Position numbers and translations under genes: made by a program
Source of the DNA: Endozoicomonas sp965199185
GTDB taxonomy: Bacteria > Pseudomonadota > Gammaproteobacteria > Pseudomonadales > Endozoicomonadaceae
Assembly: GCA_965199185.1 (NCBI GenBank)
Contig: CBDAQW010000037.1
Location: 124,001-188,000, forward strand
Reading direction: 5' to 3'
Length of the DNA stretch: 64,000 nucleotides
The notes under the pieces: generated by a model
What the model was told of the DNA's origin: nothing
What the model saw: only the letters and a program-made list of their open reading frames with translations
Database searches by the model: none
In this document: piece by piece, positions 16,513 to 25,064 of the stretch
Numbering within the stretch: position 1 is the first letter of the stretch
Layout of the letters: every line of letters starts with the position of its first letter

Positions 16513-17072
16513 TTACAAACCCATTGATAAGCCTTCATCGTAACGCTGAAGCCAGAGAAAGGTTTGGGTGTAACGACTGACAATTTCCACCAGACCACGG
16601 CCCGTGTCGGTCTGCAATTCTGGCGAGGAAGCCGCTTTACGCACCAGCTTTAAAGCCGTTTCCAGCTCTCTGGCATTCTGTTCAAAGCGTTGCTGGTTGA
16701 TGGTGTAACCACGGGTCAGGTGCTCTTTCAGAGTCTGGGTGGCCCATTGACGGAATTGGGTGCCTTTTCTGGAGTTAATCCGGTATGCCACAGAAATAAT
16801 AGCGTCAAGGTTGTAGTGCTTAACCCGTCTTTTTACCTGCCGCTGCCCTCCTGTTGAACTACCGAGAAATCCTCGGTAGTTGTTTCCTGAGAGAGTTCAC
16901 CTTCTTTGTAGATATTCCTGAAGTGAAGGCTGATATTGTCGGTAGAGGTCTCCAGTAAGTCCGACAATTGCCGTTGTGACAACCAGACCGTGTCTTTAAT
17001 GAGCTGCACGCTGATTTCTCCGTTATCTGAGGAGAATATCTGGATTTCACTCTGGTCTGGCTGGCTTGGCAT
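16513..17072 (-). pseudogene. RhuM-family gene, frameshifted and 3'-truncated
   Basis: The first frame (17072 to 16833) has DTVWLSQRQLSDLLETSTDN and HFRNIYKEGEL, then hits a stop after QQEGSGR. The second frame holds YRINSRKGTQFRQWATQTLK and LKEHLTRGYTINQQRFEQNA. Together they match the N-terminal half of RhuM-family proteins. Adding one base near 16843 restores EGSRQVKRRVKHYNLDAIIS across the break. The protein then ends at RYDEGLSMGL, about half of the usual 330-residue length. RhuM-like genes often sit inside or next to type I restriction operons, which fits the hsdS remnant downstream. Their molecular function is not established. Confidence 0.85.
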
Positions 17073-17074
17073 GA

Positions 17075-17330
17075 TTAAGGTTCCTGCTTACGGGTTAGGG
17101 CTTCCCCCAAGATGGACTGCAACTGTCCCAGTAAACCATGAATCTGTTCTTGCTGTTTAGCATAATCCGCCAGCAGCTCTTCCGGGTCATGGCTGATTCT
17201 GGGTATGCAGCATAAAGACAATGGCAATAAACAGAAACACCATCATCAAACCAGCCATCAGCTCCGATATAGTCAGCCAGTGTTCACCACTCTCGCTGCC
17301 AGCTTTACCGCTTCCAAATATCTGTTCCAT
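17075..17330 (-). pseudogene. MotB/OmpA-type (ZorB-like) gene remnant
   Basis: ATG 17330 begins a 47-codon frame with a soluble lead (EHWLTISELMAGL) and one transmembrane helix (MMVFLFIAIVFML), then a stop at 17187. One base out of frame the reading continues HDPEELLADYAKQQEQIHGL, GQLQSILGEALTRKQEP, a coil-like segment, to a stop at 17075. The SELMAGLMMVFLFIAIVFM pattern is typical of MotB-like stator subunits in defence systems such as ZorB of Zorya. The peptidoglycan-binding OmpA domain is missing. The start overlaps the stop of the upstream MotA-like scrap (TGATG), as expected of a zorA-zorB pair. Confidence 0.6.
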
Positions 17331-17407
17331 CAGGCAGCCTGTCTAACCACTTTATGCATTGCTTGTGTCAGCTTGATGTAGTCTTCAGTGAACTTGCCTT
17401 CATTTGG
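17330..17407 (-). pseudogene. C-terminal scrap of a MotA-like (ZorA-like) gene
   Basis: A short frame reading PNEGKFTEDYIKLTQAMHKV and VRQAA ends in TGA that overlaps the ATG of the MotB-like remnant. Upstream it meets a stop at once and then the helicase gene, so only about 25 codons survive. Identification as a ZorA tail rests on its position and translational coupling, not on a recognisable domain. Confidence 0.35.
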
Positions 17408-17424
17408 CTAGCTGCAACAATGTG

Positions 17425-20061
17425 TCAACCCAAAGAAACCAGCTCTTTAATCTCTACATCGCTTAACTCTGTAATCCACTGCTCACCACTGGTAACCGTC
17501 AAATCTGCAAGCTCTTTTTTGCTCTGGATCATGGCATCGATTTTTTCTTCGAAAGTGTTTTCAGTGATTAGTCGATGCACCTGAACATTGCGCTTCTGAC
17601 CAATACGAAATGCCCGGTCTGTGGCCTGGGCTTCTACCGCTGGATTCCACCACAAATCATAATGTATCACCTGACTGCCGGCGGTCAGGTTAAGCCCTGT
17701 GCCTCCGGCTTTCAGTGACAGAATCATGGCTCGGGTTCTGCCATTATTCTGAAAGTCTTCCACCATTTTGTCTCGCTTGCTGCGGGTCAGTCCGCCGTGA
17801 AGAAAGGGAATGTCCTGCAGGGTTTTACCTAACCCCATGTCGTCTGCCAACAGAGAACCAAAGCCAATACGGGCATTTTGAGCCATCCACTCAAATCCTT
17901 TTTTCTGGTAGGGGCGCAGTTGCGCATTCAGCCCTGGCGGCACAGGTGCAGGTTCACTTTTAATCAGCTGATCAAACAATGCCTGAGCACACTCAGCCAA
18001 GTCGACTTTAGCACCATCAATTTCTCCGGCCAGCCCAGCCTTTAATAACTCAATACGGGAAAGACTGTCTGGCAGGTCATCCAGTTTTTTCAGCAGTTGT
18101 TGCAGTTTACTGTCATCCAGCATGACGTACTGATCGAGCATTTTTACCAGCCCGGATGCACCCTGAACCATATTTCGGAACTCACTGGCATTAATACGCT
18201 GATCTCCCATAGCAACCTGCCAGTTAAACTGCAACAATTGATCAAGATTGAGATAAGTAACCGCTGATTCACTGCCACTTTTCGACAACGACAAACTCAG
18301 TTTTGGGTACACCAGTTTACGCAGGCGTTTTGGCAGGGTCAGCTGAATACCCAGCATTTGCAACGCGGGCAGTATATCTTTGAATACGGGCGTGAAGGCC
18401 GCTAAAGAGTAAGTGAGCGGTCTGGGCTTTTTCTCCGTCAAATAAAGCTGTTCGATGGCTGGCAGATAATCCGCCAGTAATGCCAGATCGGTGAGGACGC
18501 TGATTTTTGTGTCGTTCAATTCACTGTCGCCAAACAGTTCTTTCAGGGTGGATACCTGGTTATTCTGTTCAATACGAATATCAACACTGAGTTGTTCTGC
18601 CGCCTGGTCATCATCGTCAGGCAATCCTGCTTCCTCAACCACCAGATGTAGTCGATGATCTCGTTCTCCCAGTGTTAGCCGGTTCAGCCAGTTGAGAATG
18701 ACTTTTGGATAAACACTGGTTTCAAACTGGTTGAACAGGCATGGAGCTCCCGCAAAAAAAAGACGACAGATATCTTCATTCCAATATTTCTCGGGTCCGG
18801 CTTCCATGGCCTGTTCCATGAAGAAACTGATAATAGTATGCAGAGCCTGATTGACCTGAACCTTTGGATTGCTGTAATGAAGTTGAGTCTTTTTCCGTCC
18901 CTTGGGGATGGCTTCAAGAATAACCAGATCTTCCGGGCAATGAGCATAAAGTGACTCCAGAATTTTCTTAACCGGTTCACTGAGCAGTGCCGGTTGCCAA
19001 TGGATTAACGTCTTTTGCTCCTGTCCCATGAAAACCGCTGGAATACAGGCTTGCTGTTGAATCAGTTTGATCGCCAGTCGATAGAGTTGTTGCCAGAATA
19101 ATGCCTTTTTAAAATGCTGGCTGCGTTGCTGGCTGTGGCGGTTATGCAATGAGGCCAGCTGATCAATCCAGGCTTTTCGTTCCTGCAGGATTTCTCCATT
19201 GCTACTGCTGACCGAATTAAAACGACACTGGTAGTCCAACACCAGACGTGTTAATGCAAAGTCTTCAATATCCGTTTGTTGTTCTCTGGCATCCTGCTCT
19301 TTCTCAAACTTAGCGACATAGCGGGCTGTTCGTTTATAAAAGTCAGCCAGCGTGACCTTGAAATCTTTGTCGTAGAACAGCGGTTTGGGAGTCAGGATAT
19401 TGAGTATTCGTTCACCTGCTGGTGCAATGCTGCTTAGGTCAACACCAGTAAAAATAGATGTGGTTTGTTCAGTGTTTTCATCTGCAAAAGGCTTGCGCTG
19501 CCATAGCGAGAGAATAGCAGGCGGCAGCTCTGCTTTTGACAGGGACATGCCTGTTTGCTTTTCGATAGCTTTGGGTAAATCCATGCCATGAAGATGAAAG
19601 ACCATAAACGGGTCTTTATCGATCTCATTGGCCATTAGATAGATGACAGCTGTGATATGTTTACATGGCATGGCCCAGTCGGGACAGGAGCAGCTGGCAT
19701 CCATATCATCCCAGCTTTTGGGGAATAGCAGGATTTTTTGTTGCTCCATCAGCCCCAGCATTTGTTCCGGAAGCTGCCTGTTTAACAATCGAGCCAATAA
19801 TGCGGGACTACGACTCACAGCTGACAGAATGGTTTGCTGTTGCGCTTTTGAGAATCCAGGGAGGTTTACTTTTATTTTGTAGGGTCTGGGTCGCCGCCCT
19901 TGCACATCAGCATGGGTAGAAGTGCCCTTCATCTCAATACTGGTAACAGAGCCATTACCCGCATACCGTCGACCTCGGGGAAGTCGATTGCTGTAATCAA
20001 TGCCGTTGAACGCCTTAAGCCACTGCTTGCCCCACCAGGTTTGCCCGTATTGTGCTGCCAT
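17425..20061 (-). CDS. SWIM-zinc-finger SNF2-family helicase with internal deletion of the DEAH region
   Basis: The open frame extends to 20106, but ATG 20061 (MAAQYGQTWWGKQWL) is the likely start, giving 878 residues. A SWIM zinc finger CSCPDWAMPCKHI lies near residue 125; a long middle domain follows. The helicase core starts with LRPYQKKGFEWMAQ and LLADDMGLGKTLQ (Walker A, motif I) and jumps directly to LHGGLTRSKRDKMVEDFQ and AGGTGLNLTAGSQVIHYDLW, then QATDRAFRIGQ (motifs V and VI). Roughly 200 residues that should hold motifs Ia to IV, including the DEAH/DEAQ box, are missing, in frame, near 17811-17820. ATP hydrolysis is therefore probably lost. It neighbours decayed restriction and Zorya-like genes, so a former defence role is possible. 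Confidence 0.85.
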   Translation of the reverse strand: MAAQYGQTWWGKQWLKAFNGIDYSNRLPRGRRYAGNGSVTSIEMKGTSTHADVQGRRPRPYKIKVNLPGFSKAQQQTILSAVSRSPALLARLLNRQLPEQMLGLMEQQKILLFPKSWDDMDASCSCPDWAMPCKHITAVIYLMANEIDKDPFMVFHLHGMDLPKAIEKQTGMSLSKAELPPAILSLWQRKPFADENTEQTTSIFTGVDLSSIAPAGERILNILTPKPLFYDKDFKVTLADFYKRTARYVAKFEKEQDAREQQTDIEDFALTRLVLDYQCRFNSVSSSNGEILQERKAWIDQLASLHNRHSQQRSQHFKKALFWQQLYRLAIKLIQQQACIPAVFMGQEQKTLIHWQPALLSEPVKKILESLYAHCPEDLVILEAIPKGRKKTQLHYSNPKVQVNQALHTIISFFMEQAMEAGPEKYWNEDICRLFFAGAPCLFNQFETSVYPKVILNWLNRLTLGERDHRLHLVVEEAGLPDDDDQAAEQLSVDIRIEQNNQVSTLKELFGDSELNDTKISVLTDLALLADYLPAIEQLYLTEKKPRPLTYSLAAFTPVFKDILPALQMLGIQLTLPKRLRKLVYPKLSLSLSKSGSESAVTYLNLDQLLQFNWQVAMGDQRINASEFRNMVQGASGLVKMLDQYVMLDDSKLQQLLKKLDDLPDSLSRIELLKAGLAGEIDGAKVDLAECAQALFDQLIKSEPAPVPPGLNAQLRPYQKKGFEWMAQNARIGFGSLLADDMGLGKTLQDIPFLHGGLTRSKRDKMVEDFQNNGRTRAMILSLKAGGTGLNLTAGSQVIHYDLWWNPAVEAQATDRAFRIGQKRNVQVHRLITENTFEEKIDAMIQSKKELADLTVTSGEQWITELSDVEIKELVSLG

Positions 20062-20231
20062 CAGATCAAGTGAAATGTGATTGAAAAAAGAGTGAAATAT
20101 TAGCACGTAAAGATGCCAGGCAACCTATAATCAGGGTATAAGTTGGTATTTATGTATTATTTGGTATAAAAAAATACGAAAATGAGGCTATTATTGTCTT
20201 ATAAATGACTGAAGTCAGGATTGTGCTACCA

Positions 20232-21551
20232 ATGGATCGACTGCTTACCCATAAGCTTCTTGACTGGAAACAAAAGCCAGAACGCAAACCACTTCTGCTT
20301 GATGGTGCCCGCCAAGTCGGCAAGTCGTACCTCATTGAGGAATATTTTGGCAAGGAGCAGTTTGACCGTGTTTTAAAACTGGATTTTCTGGCGAATCCCG
20401 CGCTGGAAAAGTTGTTTGAAGCCAGCCTTCAGCCACAGGACATATTGTTAAATATCGAGCTGGAGCTGGGCGTTGATATTAATGCCCAGACTGACTTGCT
20501 GTTTTTTGATGAAATTGGTGAATGCCCTGCGGCATTGAACTCACTGAAATTCTTTGCTGAACAACGACCTGATCTTTTCCTCTGTGCGTCTGGCTCCAAT
20601 ATAGGTCTGCTTGATTCATTCCCTGTTGGCAAAGTCGAGGTACTGGAATTATTTCCTATGTGCTTTGAAGAGTTTATTATGGCGTCCGGAAACAACAAAA
20701 TACTGCAGGCATTCAGACAGGGTCTACAAATTCAGGCAGCGCATAACAAGCTATGGGATTTGCTGCTGGATTACTATTTTGTTGGAGGAATGCCAGAAGC
20801 TGTAGCTGCCTGGTTTGCCGATGGCGGCAAATACAACGGGGTGAATGAACGTTGTGAACGTGTTAAAGCGATCCATCGCGGTTTGTTGTCTGGCTATTTA
20901 CGTGATTTCGGTAAATATGGTGGCAAAGTGAATGCACAGCATATTGAAATGGTGTTTCGTAATGTTCCCCTGCAGCTGTCTAAAAATATTGATGCTTCGG
21001 TAAAGCGTTATCGATTCAGTGGTGTGATTGAACGCAAGCGCAGTTATATGGATTTAAGCAGACCGATTGAGTGGCTGGAGAAAACCAAACTCATCTCCCG
21101 CTGTTATCCTATTGATTGCGAACCGAAATCCCCCTTATCGGCCTATCGCAAAGAGAATTTTTTCAAACTGTTTCTGTTCGACGTTGGTTTATTAGGGCAT
21201 ATGCTGGATATAAGCTATCAGGAACATCGTCAGCAAAGTTACGAGTACAAAGGTTATCTGGCTGAAAATTTTGTTCAAAACGAACTAAGGGTAGCGGGTT
21301 ATTATCCTGGCTACTCCTGGGAGTTCAGGCAGGCAGAGATTGAATTTCTGTTTAAAACCAATACTGGGGAGATAATTCCTGTCGAAGTGAAATCGGGTAA
21401 ACGGACAAGGGCAAAAAGTTTGCAGTCGTATATTGAACGTTACAGCCCTAATAGAACCGTAAAGTTGATTGGTTCTGTTGGCGGTAGCGACAAAGAGCAG
21501 CAGAATTTAACCTGGCCAATTTACTATGCAAGCCGCTTAACTTCCCTTTAG
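20232..21551 (+). CDS. AAA-family ATPase with DUF4143 domain
   Basis: The frame opens at 20205, but ATG 20232 (MDRLLTHKLLDWK) matches the usual start of this family, giving 439 residues. The N-terminal AAA_14 domain has Walker A LLLDGARQVGKS near residue 28 and Walker B LLFFDEIGE near residue 95. The C-terminal DUF4143 domain ends in a nuclease-like fold with EIEFLFKTNTGEIIPVEVKS, whose E and ExK residues resemble a PD-(D/E)xK site. These proteins are widespread, often mobile or island-borne, and of unknown function; toxin or defence roles are speculated. It is transcribed alone, away from the helicase. Confidence 0.88.
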   Translation: MDRLLTHKLLDWKQKPERKPLLLDGARQVGKSYLIEEYFGKEQFDRVLKLDFLANPALEKLFEASLQPQDILLNIELELGVDINAQTDLLFFDEIGECPAALNSLKFFAEQRPDLFLCASGSNIGLLDSFPVGKVEVLELFPMCFEEFIMASGNNKILQAFRQGLQIQAAHNKLWDLLLDYYFVGGMPEAVAAWFADGGKYNGVNERCERVKAIHRGLLSGYLRDFGKYGGKVNAQHIEMVFRNVPLQLSKNIDASVKRYRFSGVIERKRSYMDLSRPIEWLEKTKLISRCYPIDCEPKSPLSAYRKENFFKLFLFDVGLLGHMLDISYQEHRQQSYEYKGYLAENFVQNELRVAGYYPGYSWEFRQAEIEFLFKTNTGEIIPVEVKSGKRTRAKSLQSYIERYSPNRTVKLIGSVGGSDKEQQNLTWPIYYASRLTSL

Positions 21552-21774
21552 CATTCTCTGTTATATTTGGGTGACGAAAACTCTGTGACTGGGCATACTT
21601 GATTAGACTCGATTCAAGGTTGTAGTAACACTTTTAGGTACACTCGGGAAAATTCAAACCGGCTTTTCCCTTATGAGAGAAGGGGTTTAGCAAAATCGTC
21701 GTAAACCCTCGCCCAATGCGGGCGGGGATATAAGACGGGAAGGCGCAGAGCCTTTCGCCATCAAGTTTGCACAA

Positions 21775-22203
21775 TCAATCCGGTGTATTCTGGCTATTAA
21801 CATAGTCTTTCAGTGTCTCAATAGTTGCACCGCCAGCACTGCAAGCAAAGTAAGACCTCGACCACATTAAGCCTGATTTGCTCTGTGCGGTAAGGTGAGT
21901 ATTCAGCAATCGAAGTCGTCTGGATGATGTGGATTTGAGATTGTTCACCATGACACTGATAGCTAGTTTTGGTGGATAGGCAATCAACAAGTGTACGTGA
22001 TCTTTTTCACCATCCATTTCCAACAATTCACATTCCAGCTTTTCGCACGCACTCTCGAACGATTCCCGTAGTTGCTGAATCATGTATCCATCAAATAGCT
22101 TTCGCCTGTACTTTGTCGTGAATACCAGATGAACAACCAGTTTGGTAACACTGTGTCGTTTACGAAGATAGCCTTTAAGTAAATCTTTATTATGTGCGCT
22201 CAC
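21775..22203 (-). CDS. tnpA: IS200/IS605-family Y1 transposase
   Basis: The 142-residue single-strand transposase has the HUH metal-binding motif in KDHVHLLIAYPPK around residue 67 and the catalytic tyrosine in TIETLKDYVNSQ close to the C-terminus. It opens with the family pattern SVTKLVVHLVFTTKYRRK. It excises and inserts the element as single-stranded circles at specific tetranucleotides, recognising the end hairpins. The frame is intact and the length normal, so it may still work. The 65-base region between tnpA and tnpB should hold both promoters. Confidence 0.93.
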   Translation of the reverse strand: MSAHNKDLLKGYLRKRHSVTKLVVHLVFTTKYRRKLFDGYMIQQLRESFESACEKLECELLEMDGEKDHVHLLIAYPPKLAISVMVNNLKSTSSRRLRLLNTHLTAQSKSGLMWSRSYFACSAGGATIETLKDYVNSQNTPD

Positions 22204-22268
22204 TTGAAAATTACTCTAATATGTCTGTAGTATAAGAACTATATTAATGAACACTTAAAAAATATTCC

Positions 22269-23441
22269 ATGCTGAGAGCCACTAAAGTACGCATCTACCC
22301 AACACCAGAACAGACGGAATTTTTAAACCGTCAGTTCGGTGCTGTGCGTATAGTTTGGAATAAGGCTCTGGCTATCAAGACTCATTGCTACAAGGTGCGT
22401 GATCAAAGTCTCTCACCAAAAAAAGACCTAAAGCCTTTACTGGCAAAAGCCAAGAAAAGCCGCAAGTATGGCTGGTTGAAAGAGGCTGATTCTATTGCCC
22501 TGCAACAGTCGGTTATCAATCTGGATAAAGCATTTCAGAACTTTTTTAACCCGAAGTTGCCAGCAAGGTTTCCCCGATTCAAATCAAGACGGAGCAGGCA
22601 AACCAGTTATCACTGTACGTCTATATCTATCGGTGATAATTGGATAAAAGTACCCAAGTGCGAGCGAATCAAAGCAAGGATTCATCGTAAAATCGTCGGC
22701 AAAGTGAAGTCTATCACCCTGAGCAAAACGGCTACCGGCAAGTATTATGCTTCCATACTGGCTGATGATGCACAGGAACAACCAAAACAGTGTGCGACTA
22801 TTAAAGCTAATCAGGTTGTCGGCGTGGATATGGGTATTACCGATTTGGCGATTACCAGTGAAGGTTATAAAACCGGAAATCCTCGTTTCCTGAAAAAAGC
22901 ACAGCGCAACCTGAAAAGAAAACAACAGGCTTTGTCTCGATGCAAGAAAGGTTCAAAAGGCAGACACAAAGCCCGTTTACTGGTAGCAAAGGCGCATGAA
23001 CGTGTAGCCAATGCCCGTAATGACTTTCAGCACAAGCTATCGAAACAACTCATTGACGAAAACCAAGCGGTGATTGTGGAGACACTGAAAGTTAAAAACA
23101 TGCTCAAGAACAAGCGTCTTTCCCGCCATATTGCCGATGCTGGCTGGTTCTCTCTGATAACCAAGCTGGACTACAAGGCAAGGCAGGCTGGTAAGCATCT
23201 GGTGAAGATCGACCAGTGGTTTGCTTCATCGAAAATCTGTTCTTGTTGCGGTGTAAAACAGAAAAGCATGCCGTTAAGTACCCGATCATGGACGTGTGAA
23301 TGTGGATCAGTCAATGATCGGGATATTAATGCTGCCTGTAATATCAGACAGCAAGGCATCTTGAAATTAAAAGCGGAAGGACTATCCGTTTCTGCTGATG
23401 GAGGCTTGCGTAAATCCGACGTACTGTCGGTTGCTGCCTGA
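22269..23441 (+). CDS. tnpB: RNA-guided nuclease TnpB of the IS605 element
   Basis: The 390-residue TnpB has a complete RuvC-like site: VVGVDMGITDLAI (first D) near residue 190, AVIVETLKVKNM (E) near 275, and NDRDINAACNI (last D) near 360. A C-terminal zinc finger (CSCCGVKQKS, then WTCECG) and an N-terminal basic domain (RATKVRIYPTPEQTEFLNRQ) are present. TnpB proteins use a guide RNA from the element's right end to cut DNA at vacated sites and favour element retention. All key residues are visible, so it looks functional. Confidence 0.93.
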   Translation: MLRATKVRIYPTPEQTEFLNRQFGAVRIVWNKALAIKTHCYKVRDQSLSPKKDLKPLLAKAKKSRKYGWLKEADSIALQQSVINLDKAFQNFFNPKLPARFPRFKSRRSRQTSYHCTSISIGDNWIKVPKCERIKARIHRKIVGKVKSITLSKTATGKYYASILADDAQEQPKQCATIKANQVVGVDMGITDLAITSEGYKTGNPRFLKKAQRNLKRKQQALSRCKKGSKGRHKARLLVAKAHERVANARNDFQHKLSKQLIDENQAVIVETLKVKNMLKNKRLSRHIADAGWFSLITKLDYKARQAGKHLVKIDQWFASSKICSCCGVKQKSMPLSTRSWTCECGSVNDRDINAACNIRQQGILKLKAEGLSVSADGGLRKSDVLSVAA

Positions 23442-23482
23442 GAAGTCAGAAGCCTCGCCTGATAAGGCGGGGAGTAGTCACA
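23280..23482 (+). ncRNA. Predicted omega (guide) RNA of tnpB
   Basis: TnpB guide RNAs overlap the 3' end of tnpB and extend to the element's right end. Here the stretch includes the hairpin CCTCGCCTGATAAGGCGGGG (23453-23472) followed by AGTAGTCAC. The location is inferred from the family; the guide segment would be the flanking DNA just past the right end. Confidence 0.4.
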
Positions 23483-23553
23483 GCATAATTCAACTCCCGC
23501 CGCCCTAAAAAACTATAGTGCAAAGTGTCCAGTAAAAACCGTGTCTTTCGGAT

Positions 23554-23650
23554 GTGCCGACACTGCGCTCGAAGAGGGCATAAAAATCGATGGCTTTATC
23601 AGCTTGCATGCTGATTGTCAGCTCTTGTGCCACTGCTTATACCCAACCTT
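23554..23650 (+). repeat. MITE-like family 1, degenerate copy
   Basis: TGCCGACACTGCGCTC, GAGGGCATAAA and TCAGCTTGCATGCTGATTGT line up in order with the full copy at 42880-43020. It lies directly before yjjP and accounts for the implausible N-terminal extension of that reading frame. Confidence 0.65.
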
Positions 23651-23705
23651 CCATATTTTCTTTATAGTCCTACTCCCATGCCGTAACAGTGATCACAGAC
23701 CCTTC

Positions 23706-24494
23706 ATGGATAACACCTGCCCCTCTAAGCATTCCGGACATCAACGACAATGTGCTGATTTATTGCTGGATATCGCTGTTTTGCTCATGTCATCTGGAGC
23801 ACACACTGCCCGAACAGAACGCAACCTGAACCGCCTTGCCGTAGTCCTTGGATTTCAGGCTGAAATGTTTTATTCCCTGTCCGGCATTACTGTCACACTG
23901 ACGAATAAAAAATTGCAACCATTAACGGCATTTAAAAAGATTCCTGCTTACGGTGTACAGCTCAGCGTGGTATCTGCCATTAGTCGTTTAAGTTGGAAAG
24001 CCCTTGAGCAGGATATGCACTTTGATGATATTAAGCAGGAAGTTAACCGTATCCGTAATCTTGCACATTACCCAGCAGTGTTTGTCGTCATCATGCTATC
24101 GTTGGCAGGCATGGCATTCTGTCGGGTAGCAGGAGGTGAAACAATATCCATCATGCTGGCTGGTATTGCTACAGCTCTGGGCTTCCTGACCCGTAATACT
24201 CTTCTACAAAAGAAATATGCCTTACCGGTATGTATTGCAGCAGCGTCGTTTATTGCCAGTGGTATCAGTGGTCTGGGTCTTGTTCTGAAGATCGGAACGC
24301 ACCCGGAAATTGCTGTAGCGACTTCCGTGTTATTTTTAATACCCGGTGTACCGATGATTAATGCCACCATTGATTTGATGCAGGGTCATATGACCACAGG
24401 GCAGGGAAGGGCGATGCAGGCAACGGTGATGTCATTTGCTATAGCACTGGGCATTACACTCAGCTCAGCGTTACTAGGGGTTATTTCTCAATGA
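23706..24494 (+). CDS. yjjP: ThrE-type exporter, large subunit (YjjP-like)
   Basis: The frame opens at 23541, but its first 55 codons read through a dispersed repeat, so ATG 23706 (MDNTCPSKHSG) is the likely start: 262 residues, close to E. coli YjjP. The N-terminal cytoplasmic part has LLDIAVLLMSSGAHTARTER and the DUF1212 core (FYSLSGITVTL); about five membrane helices follow. With YjjB, overlapping by 4 bases, it forms the split form of the ThrE threonine/serine exporter family. E. coli YjjPB has been tied to succinate export, so the substrate here is open. Confidence 0.88.
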   Translation: MDNTCPSKHSGHQRQCADLLLDIAVLLMSSGAHTARTERNLNRLAVVLGFQAEMFYSLSGITVTLTNKKLQPLTAFKKIPAYGVQLSVVSAISRLSWKALEQDMHFDDIKQEVNRIRNLAHYPAVFVVIMLSLAGMAFCRVAGGETISIMLAGIATALGFLTRNTLLQKKYALPVCIAAASFIASGISGLGLVLKIGTHPEIAVATSVLFLIPGVPMINATIDLMQGHMTTGQGRAMQATVMSFAIALGITLSSALLGVISQ

Positions 24495-24979
24495 GCCTGC
24501 TGTTGCTTGAAAAAATCCTCTGGGCAATTATTGCAGCTCTTGGCTTTGCTGCTCTATTTACCGTCCCCCGTCGTGCATTCTGGGCTGTAGCCGTTCTGGC
24601 AGCCATTGGTTACTGCCTCAGAGGTCTGGCACTGGAAAGTGGCTGGAACCTGATCGTTGCGACACTAACTGGTTCTTGCGTAATGGGTCTTATTTCCATA
24701 CAACTGGCACACTGGGTACATACGCCTACTACCGTGTTTATGGCACCAGCGGTGATACCAATGGTACCCGGTGTTTATGCCTATCGATTTATGATGGGCT
24801 TACTGGAGATCAGCAGTAAATCGGATATTTCTACCGAGCTGTTAACGCAAACCATCAGCAATGGATTAAAAGCTGTGTTTGTCGTTCTGGCACTTGCTAT
24901 AGGTGTTTCGATTCCCTCTTTGCTGTTTCGCCGAAGTGTGAAAGAAATTCGGTTACGGAAGAAGTCTTATAAAATTTAA
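24491..24979 (+). CDS. yjjB: ThrE-type exporter, small subunit (YjjB-like, DUF3815)
   Basis: The 162-residue inner-membrane protein has about four to five helices and the family stretch MAPAVIPMVPGVYAYRFMMG in its middle, matching the ThrE C-terminal domain found as a separate small subunit in gammaproteobacteria. Its ATG overlaps the yjjP stop (ATGA), indicating coupled translation. It should act only together with YjjP. A terminator-like structure follows at 24984-25038. Confidence 0.88.
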   Translation: MSLLLLEKILWAIIAALGFAALFTVPRRAFWAVAVLAAIGYCLRGLALESGWNLIVATLTGSCVMGLISIQLAHWVHTPTTVFMAPAVIPMVPGVYAYRFMMGLLEISSKSDISTELLTQTISNGLKAVFVVLALAIGVSIPSLLFRRSVKEIRLRKKSYKI

Positions 24980-24983
24980 GCGG

Positions 24984-25038
24984 ATGCTGGAACCGGCGGG
25001 CTGTTATCCGGATCACCGGAGATCACCAGCACTTTTTT
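24984..25038 (+). terminator. Probable rho-independent terminator after yjjB
   Basis: Outer stem ATGCTGG / CCAGCA closes a loop with its own CCGG pairing, followed by six T at 25033-25038. It lies just after the yjjB stop and before the convergent sfsA gene. Confidence 0.5.
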
Positions 25039-25064
25039 AAACGTAATCCTTTTAATAAACCAGC

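Larger units (their letters stand above)
21703..23482. mobile_element. IS605-type insertion sequence (divergent tnpA and tnpB), ends tentative
   Basis: Divergent Y1 transposase and TnpB genes are bracketed by GC-rich hairpins: CCCTCGCCCAATGCGGGCGG at 21706-21725 and CCTCGCCTGATAAGGCGGGG at 23453-23472. IS200/IS605 elements use such subterminal hairpins and make no target duplication, so exact ends cannot be fixed here. Confidence 0.8.

Noticed and set aside
17425..20061. Calling the helicase ZorD of a Zorya system
   Set aside because: The SWIM zinc finger and middle domain are not the ZorD layout I know, and ZorD normally follows ZorA/ZorB rather than preceding them.
22269..23441. Cas12-type effector
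   Set aside because: Size (390 residues), zinc finger position and the adjacent Y1 transposase identify TnpB; no CRISPR array is present.
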